A stretch of 64,000 nt of DNA, from assembly GCA_000014925.1 (NCBI GenBank), contig CP000474.1, forward strand, positions 3,906,001-3,970,000, written 5' to 3'. A program made the position numbers and the translations under genes. How positions within the stretch are numbered: the first letter of the stretch is position 1; the number at the start of each line of letters is the position of its first letter. This document shows, piece by piece, positions 59,324-64,000 of this stretch. This DNA is from Paenarthrobacter aurescens TC1. GTDB lineage: Bacteria; Actinomycetota; Actinomycetes; Actinomycetales; Micrococcaceae. Below the pieces are notes generated by a model, which was not told where the DNA came from, made no database searches, and was given only the letters and a program-made list of their open reading frames with translations.

Positions 59324-61947
59324 GCATACCCGTGCCCAACCTGGATGACCGCAGCTTCGCGGACCTCGTGGCCGGCGCCCGCGAGCGCATCCAGCAGATC
59401 GCCCCGGAGTGGACTGATCTCTCCGTCCACGACCCCGGCATCACCATCGTCGAGGCCTTCGCGTACCTCACGGACACGCTCATGTACCGGCTCAACCGCG
59501 TGCCGGACAAGCTCTACGCGGTGTACTTGAACTTGCTGGGCACCTCCCTTTATCCGCCGAGCACGGCCGAAACCATGGTGGAATTCAGCCGTGCCTCTGC
59601 CACAACCACGGATCAGGAAATACGTATCCCGCGCGGCACGCAGGTCAGTTGCCCACCTGGCGTCCCGGGTTCACCTCAACCGGTATTTACGACGACGGCG
59701 GCAGCCACGTTGGCGCCCGGCAAGACCACCGTCCTGGTGCCGGCGGCCGATGTCGCCTTGTACGACGCCGTTCCTATCGGCACGGGAACCGGCAGACCCG
59801 GCCAGAGCCTGGTGATCCCCAACGCTCCGATCGTCTCAGGCGCAGGCCTGGCAATCGCCGTCGAGGTTCCGGCCGGGACGAGGTTGAGCAGCGGCGAGGC
59901 GGTGCTGGTGGACGGTAAGACGTTCCGGTATTGCCAGGAAGTGGAGGCGTTCGCGGACGCGAGGCCCGGGGAGATGCCGGTGCGTATCGACCGGAGTGCC
60001 GGCGTCGCGATGTTCGCCTGGCGGGACGAGGGGTCCACAACGCGGACAGCAGCTGGGGAAAGGGCACCAGTTCCGGGCTCTGGCGCCGAAGTCCGTGCCT
60101 GGTATCGCAGCGGCGGGGGTGCCGGTGGGAACGTCGGGGCAGGCCAGCTCACAGTGTTGCGCTCCGCCGTTCCCGGGGCCAAGGTCACCAATCCGGAACC
60201 TGCCACGGGGGGTCGTGATGGCGAATCATTGGAGAACGCGCTGAGGCGGGCCCCGCAGGATTTCCATGCCCGCGACCGGGCTGTCACCGTCCGCGACTAC
60301 GAGGTCCTGGCCCTGAGGCACGGGGGTGTGGGCCGTGCGCGCGCCTTTACGCGGAAGGAGCTGTGGGCGTTCGCCCGGCCCGGGGAGGTGGAAATCGTGC
60401 TGGTGCCGTTCGTCCCCGGAAGCCGCTCAGGATCACCGCAACCACTCAGGGCAGCGGAGCTGGTGACCCACGCACGCGAGGAAGTAAGGCTTGAGGTGGA
60501 ACAGTATCTCCGCAGGCGCTCAACTGTCGGAGCCGAGCCCGTGGTGCGCTGGGGCCTCTATAAGCAGGTGCTGGTTGACGCGAGGGTGGTTGTTCGTCCC
60601 GATGAGGATGCCGAGGCCGTGAGGTCCCGGATCGTGGGCCGCCTCTCAGAAGGAATCAGCCCGTTGAGCCCGGATCCCTCAGGCTACGGCTCGGGTTTCG
60701 GCAAGCCGCTGCGCGTTTCCAACCTGTACCGGGCCATGGAGGAGGCCGAGCCGGGGGTGCAGTACGTGGACCGGGTCACGCTGGAATTAGACAAGGTTCC
60801 TGACACCGACGCCGTGGGATTGGTGCAGGCCGAGGGCCAGGACAACACATGGTTCGTGGCACAGGACAGCACGTTGTTCCGCACCACCAACGCTGCCGAT
60901 GGATGGGAAGCCTGCGCAGAGTTCGGTGACACGTCAAACGGCGACCCTGGCGAAACGGTCCGGGCCATTGCACCTTTCCGGTCACCCGCTCCGGGCCGCG
61001 TGGGCCCCGAAAAGCACCCGGGCATGGTGGCGGTCAGCACCGTCACGGCCACGGGGTCCCGCATCTACATCAGCGATGACCTCGGCGAATCCTGGCGAAA
61101 GGCAGCAGAGCTTGGTTTCGTGGTTGCCGATTTGTGTTGGGTGGACCGGCAAGGCGAGCCGCTGTTGCTGCTGGCCGGCGAGCGCGGACTTTACGAACTT
61201 CCCGTCAGCCGGGGCGCCCTTCCTGTGCAGAATGTGGTGGATACCTCGCAGCCTGACCGCGGTTTCTACGCGGTGGATGCCTTGGTGGACGTCCGTGGCA
61301 GGACCGGGGTGGTGGTGGCCGCCGAGGCGTCTGCCGGTGTGTGGCTCTCCCCCGACGCCGGAACCGCCGGCAGCTTCAAACAGGTGAAGCCGGCCGGCGA
61401 GGACATCCGCTGCATGACGGTGCAGTACGACGGCGGTGCGAGCTATGTATGGCTCGGCCGCGCCGTGCCGGAGGGCACGGGAACGGGATGCCTGCGGCTG
61501 AAGATCGACGAATTGGGACGTACGGATTTTGACGAATCGTTCATGAACTCATGGGAGGAGTTCAGCACCGGGTGGACAGGCGGCAGTTGTTGGGGGCTGC
61601 ACGTCATGGGCAAGGCCGCCTATGCCGCGACGCAAAGCGGCGGTGTCCTGCGGCTGCAACTCGGTCTGGCAGCGGCGCAGTGGAGCGTGCCGGATGTGAA
61701 CTGCAATCTACCGTTGAGGGACCGGACCCGGTTCGAGCCCGTCCGCTCGGTGTCAGGAGCAGTTCTTGCCGGCGGTCCGGTCCTCGTGCTGGCTGCCGGA
61801 CCCAAAGGCGTCTACCGCAGCAAGGACGACGCCCTCACGTGGGAAAGCTGCACCCGGCGGGTGGTGGACGACGTTGTGACACTGCCCGATACGTGGCTCT
61901 TCTGCTCGGGCGACCACAGGATCGAGGTGGTCCACGGAAATGGCTGA
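59320..61947 (+). CDS. baseplate wedge protein (Afp11/gp6-like) with C-terminal Asp-box propeller
   Basis: This encodes 875 residues. The N-terminal ~490 are a baseplate J/gp6-like protein: LSVHDPGITIVEAFAYLTDT, LMYRLNRVPDKLYAVYLNLL, AREEVRLEVEQYLRRRSTV and ISPLSPDPSGYGSGFGKPLR. The last ~385 residues carry repeated blades with Asp-box motifs (ISDDLGESWRK, YRSKDDALTWES) and related strands (FRTTNAADGWEAC). This suggests a BNR-type beta-propeller fused to the wedge. Such a propeller could contact surface sugars or other baseplate parts. It overlaps the preceding and following genes. Confidence 0.9.
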   Translation: MSIPVPNLDDRSFADLVAGARERIQQIAPEWTDLSVHDPGITIVEAFAYLTDTLMYRLNRVPDKLYAVYLNLLGTSLYPPSTAETMVEFSRASATTTDQEIRIPRGTQVSCPPGVPGSPQPVFTTTAAATLAPGKTTVLVPAADVALYDAVPIGTGTGRPGQSLVIPNAPIVSGAGLAIAVEVPAGTRLSSGEAVLVDGKTFRYCQEVEAFADARPGEMPVRIDRSAGVAMFAWRDEGSTTRTAAGERAPVPGSGAEVRAWYRSGGGAGGNVGAGQLTVLRSAVPGAKVTNPEPATGGRDGESLENALRRAPQDFHARDRAVTVRDYEVLALRHGGVGRARAFTRKELWAFARPGEVEIVLVPFVPGSRSGSPQPLRAAELVTHAREEVRLEVEQYLRRRSTVGAEPVVRWGLYKQVLVDARVVVRPDEDAEAVRSRIVGRLSEGISPLSPDPSGYGSGFGKPLRVSNLYRAMEEAEPGVQYVDRVTLELDKVPDTDAVGLVQAEGQDNTWFVAQDSTLFRTTNAADGWEACAEFGDTSNGDPGETVRAIAPFRSPAPGRVGPEKHPGMVAVSTVTATGSRIYISDDLGESWRKAAELGFVVADLCWVDRQGEPLLLLAGERGLYELPVSRGALPVQNVVDTSQPDRGFYAVDALVDVRGRTGVVVAAEASAGVWLSPDAGTAGSFKQVKPAGEDIRCMTVQYDGGASYVWLGRAVPEGTGTGCLRLKIDELGRTDFDESFMNSWEEFSTGWTGGSCWGLHVMGKAAYAATQSGGVLRLQLGLAAAQWSVPDVNCNLPLRDRTRFEPVRSVSGAVLAGGPVLVLAAGPKGVYRSKDDALTWESCTRRVVDDVVTLPDTWLFCSGDHRIEVVHGNG

Positions 61948-62473
61948 GCCTTCCAACAAGGACTCCAAACTCCTCAATGTCCTGCCCGAAGTGTTCCAGG
62001 TGGCGGCCGATTCAAGCGCTCCCATGCAAGCCCTTCTTGCCGTGGCCGAGGATATGCACCAGCCTATCCGGTTGGTCTTGGACCGTCTCCATACCGTTCC
62101 GGATCCGGGGCGGGCGCCGTCGTCGTTGATTCCCTTCTTGTCCCGGTGGGTGGACCTCGACTGGTTGACGCTGCCCGGGGCAGAAGGCGCTGCCGGTGGT
62201 TCCGGCGCGGTCCCCATCACGCGCCAACGGGACCTGATCGCTGCCGCTGCGCAGCTTTCCTCGCGGCGTGGAACCGTTGACGGGCTCACCCGCTTCCTGC
62301 ACCTCGCCACGGGGGTGACTGGTTTCGACGTCGAATCCGTCCCGGGTGCCTTCCACATCAGGGTGCTGGTCCCCGCGGAGGCGGCTGGGCAGCTGGAGCT
62401 GATCCGGCGGATCGTTAAAGGCGTGAAACCGGCGCACGTTACCGATGAGATTGAGGTGCGGACCGGTGAATAA
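61940..62473 (+). CDS. phage-tail protein gpI-like (baseplate, Afp12-position)
   Basis: This encodes 177 residues. The sequence LLNVLPEVFQVAADSSAPMQ, LLAVAEDMHQPIRLVLDRL, PSSLIPFLSRWVDLDWLTLP and SSRRGTVDGLTRFLHLATGV is that of the phage tail protein family named after P2 gpI. The C-terminal RIVKGVKPAHVTDEIEVRTG completes it. It is much shorter than Afp12 and probably fills the wedge position near gp6/gp7. It overlaps its neighbours on both sides (8 nt in each case). Confidence 0.88.
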   Translation: MAEPSNKDSKLLNVLPEVFQVAADSSAPMQALLAVAEDMHQPIRLVLDRLHTVPDPGRAPSSLIPFLSRWVDLDWLTLPGAEGAAGGSGAVPITRQRDLIAAAAQLSSRRGTVDGLTRFLHLATGVTGFDVESVPGAFHIRVLVPAEAAGQLELIRRIVKGVKPAHVTDEIEVRTGE

Positions 62474-62942
62474 GGAGCACCGGACACCCGTCACGGTGGT
62501 GATCGCATGTGGTGTGATCGCGATCCTGGTGCTGGTGTTCGGCGTCAGCTGCGGCGGAGGCAACGATGACGCCGCCGCGGATTGGCAGGGCGGATTCTCC
62601 GGTTCGGCCGTGGGCGCCAAGCTCACTGCTGCGGACTTGGCGGTGCAGAGTGGCTCCTGCACGGTCTCCGACACGCAGCTGGTGGTGACCGGCGCCTGTG
62701 TGTTCGAGGTGAAGGAATTTGGTGGCGGTCTGTTCTCCTTTGGGCCGCCCACCAAGCGGGCCAAGCTCGTCCCTCAGCAAGCTGTGAAGGTCACATTGTT
62801 CCTCCAAGGCGCCCGGGCCGCGCAGGCCGCCGACCCCGGGGAAAGCGTGGACGTCACCTTTGGAACCTCAGGAGGAGAGCTAGGCATCACGTGCGTCGGC
62901 TTAGCTGCTTGTGCGCTGCTGCTTCAGGAATCCGGAGGATGA
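62466..62942 (+). CDS. membrane-anchored or lipoprotein of the injection-system cluster
   Basis: This encodes 158 residues from GTG 62466, overlapping the tail protein stop by 8 nt. The N-terminus is basic (NKEHRTP), with a hydrophobic stretch VTVVIACGVIAILVLVFGVS ending in CGGGNDD. The GVSC could be a lipobox, but Gly at -3 is unusual, so a plain transmembrane anchor remains possible. The extracytoplasmic part contains paired cysteines (GSCTVSD, TGACVFEV) and no named domain. It probably belongs to the envelope side of the machine. Confidence 0.72.
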   Translation: MNKEHRTPVTVVIACGVIAILVLVFGVSCGGGNDDAAADWQGGFSGSAVGAKLTAADLAVQSGSCTVSDTQLVVTGACVFEVKEFGGGLFSFGPPTKRAKLVPQQAVKVTLFLQGARAAQAADPGESVDVTFGTSGGELGITCVGLAACALLLQESGG

Positions 62943-62996
62943 CATGACCCGCTGGCCCCCGCCTCCATCACCCGCCATCCCAGGAGTTGTTGAGCC

Positions 62997-63920
62997 ATGA
63001 CTACCATCACCATGACGTTGAGCTCCCCGGACGTTGTCCTCAAGGACGGAAAGGGATCGCTGACGGCGTCCGTCACCAACGGCTCCACCGAAGCCGAGCG
63101 CGTGGTGCTCGGGGCGTTCCCCGGGCAGGTGACCAATCCGCCGTCGAAAACGTATGCCACCATCCCCAACCCGCTGCGGACCATCGCTGCCGGGGCCACG
63201 GAACAATACGTGGTCAATTTCGATACCGCGGGCGCGTCCGCGGGCAGCTATCCGGTCAAGCTGATCGCATACTCCGCCGACGACGCGCCGGAGGACTACG
63301 CTGACCAGACGCACGTCGTCACGTTGACCGTTCCCGCAGCCGAAAAGCCCAAGCCGCCCCGGCCCTTCCCGTGGTTGTGGGTGATCATCGGCGGCGTGGT
63401 GCTGCTGGCCGTCGTGGGCCTGATCCTGTTCTTCATCTTCAAGGACGCCAACGTCCCCGACGTGAAAACCAAGCCGCAGGCCGAAGCGGTGCAGATCATC
63501 ACCGGTGCGGGCTTCACAGCCACTACGACACAGACAGAGAGCACCGAGGCAGAGGGCACGGTGGTGAACCAAACCCCGGCCGGCGGCGAAAAGGTGGGCC
63601 GTGGCAGCACCGTGAATCTCGAAATTGCGGTGCCGGTGCAAGCAACCGTGCCGAGTGTGGTGGGCCTACGGATCGAAAACGCCCGGACAGCCTTCCAAGC
63701 AGCGCAGATCCAGCTGGACTTCCGGCAAGGCTCCACATGCCAGGCCTCGCCTGCGCTCTCCCTTCAGCGGTGCGTTGTGTTGGAAGTGATTCCACAGGCC
63801 GGGGAGAGGGTCAGAGTCAATACTGTGGTCTTTGTGCGCACCGAGCTCCGGTCCAGCATTGTGGTCGATCCCGGAATCTGCGTCACCAGCCCTCGGCTGT
63901 GCGACACATTGACGCAATGA
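62997..63920 (+). CDS. membrane protein with Ig-like domain, one helix and two PASTA repeats
   Basis: This encodes 307 residues. Residues 1-105 form an Ig-like (NEW3-type) domain without a signal peptide. A basic-Pro linker (KPKPPRPFPW) precedes one transmembrane helix (~123-143). Two PASTA domains follow (~148-213, PDVKTKPQAEAVQIITGAGF...; ~214-285, VPSVVGLRIENARTAFQAAQ). Positive charges before the helix predict that the Ig-like domain is inside and PASTA outside. PASTA domains bind peptidoglycan or its precursors in kinases and penicillin-binding proteins. The protein could tether the injection machine to the cell envelope. Confidence 0.85.
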   Translation: MTTITMTLSSPDVVLKDGKGSLTASVTNGSTEAERVVLGAFPGQVTNPPSKTYATIPNPLRTIAAGATEQYVVNFDTAGASAGSYPVKLIAYSADDAPEDYADQTHVVTLTVPAAEKPKPPRPFPWLWVIIGGVVLLAVVGLILFFIFKDANVPDVKTKPQAEAVQIITGAGFTATTTQTESTEAEGTVVNQTPAGGEKVGRGSTVNLEIAVPVQATVPSVVGLRIENARTAFQAAQIQLDFRQGSTCQASPALSLQRCVVLEVIPQAGERVRVNTVVFVRTELRSSIVVDPGICVTSPRLCDTLTQ

Positions 63921-63972
63921 CGGATGCCGGAACGCGTTTACCACATGGTCCCGTGACGTGAAAAGATCAACC

Positions 63973-64000
63973 ATGCGTCCCATGCAACACTCCAGCAAAC
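63973..64000 (+). CDS. possible next gene of the cluster, cut by window edge
   Basis: ATG 63973 begins MRPMQHSSK and remains open to the edge. GAAAAGATC lies upstream as a weak ribosome-binding site. Too little is present to name it. Confidence 0.3.

Larger units (their letters stand above)
52823..64000 (+). other. contractile injection system (eCIS-type) gene cluster, incomplete at right edge
   Basis: Twelve genes run in one direction with short gaps or overlaps: cap, sheath, tube, repeat protein, LysM hub, spike, PAAR-like tip, gp25, gp6-like, gpI-like, two envelope proteins. There is one sheath and one tube gene, unlike the three sheath genes of the Serratia/Photorhabdus type. Tape measure, AAA+ ATPase, fibres and cargo are not in the window. 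No phage capsid, portal or integrase gene is nearby. Confidence 0.9.

Overview
The window is high-GC actinobacterial chromosome, most like Arthrobacter or Paenarthrobacter (Micrococcaceae). The support is the dnaK-grpE-dnaJ-hspR operon with HspR inverted repeats, a RskA-type ECF sigma/anti-sigma pair, DUF3040, DUF817 and MpaB-type proteins, many GTG starts with 1-4 nt gene overlaps, and terminators without long T-tracts. I see no tRNA or rRNA gene, CRISPR array, integrase or transposase. Genus is inferred from gene content only.

Layout. 1-7.4 kb: a cut CynX-type transporter, trmB, small membrane proteins, an ECF sigma/anti-sigma operon divergent from a secreted repeat lipoprotein and driven by two matching promoters, and an AbiEi/DUF559 protein. 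7.4-16.9 kb: an ABC-2 exporter, a DMP19-like protein, a SWIM-SNF2 helicase, a small protein with a suspicious in-frame extension past its stop, and an MFS transporter overlapping its GntR regulator. 16.9-17.5 kb: a decayed glycoside hydrolase fragment that ends at a large nested palindrome. 18-21.5 kb: a TetR-controlled agmatine deiminase/amidase pair. 23.9-33.2 kb: a carbohydrate or polyol catabolic island with tandem IclR regulators, split transketolase, two SDRs, two zinc alcohol dehydrogenases, an MHS permease and a truncated PfkB kinase. Three related candidate operators lie in it. 33.3-37.6 kb: the heat-shock operon. 37.7-52.7 kb: mixed metabolic and regulatory genes, a YhcG nuclease pseudogene, a CtpE-like P-type ATPase, PhoD, a GMC oxidoreductase and an internally deleted AraC gene.

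52.8-64 kb (runs off the right edge): a contractile injection system (phage-tail-like, eCIS type). In order it encodes an Afp16/Pvc16-like cap protein, sheath, tube, a protein carrying an in-frame array of palindromic DNA repeats, a LysM baseplate hub, a VgrG-like spike, a PAAR-like tip, gp25, a gp6-like baseplate protein with a C-terminal Asp-box propeller, a gpI-like protein, a likely lipoprotein or membrane protein, and a membrane protein with an N-terminal Ig-like domain and two PASTA repeats. The ATPase, tape measure, fibre and cargo genes are not in the window and probably lie beyond 64 kb.

The most unusual points are the palindromic array inside the injection-system gene, the envelope-facing PASTA protein in the same gene string, the paired ECF promoters, the readthrough-like extension at 14.6 kb, and the uncharacterised split-transketolase pathway.
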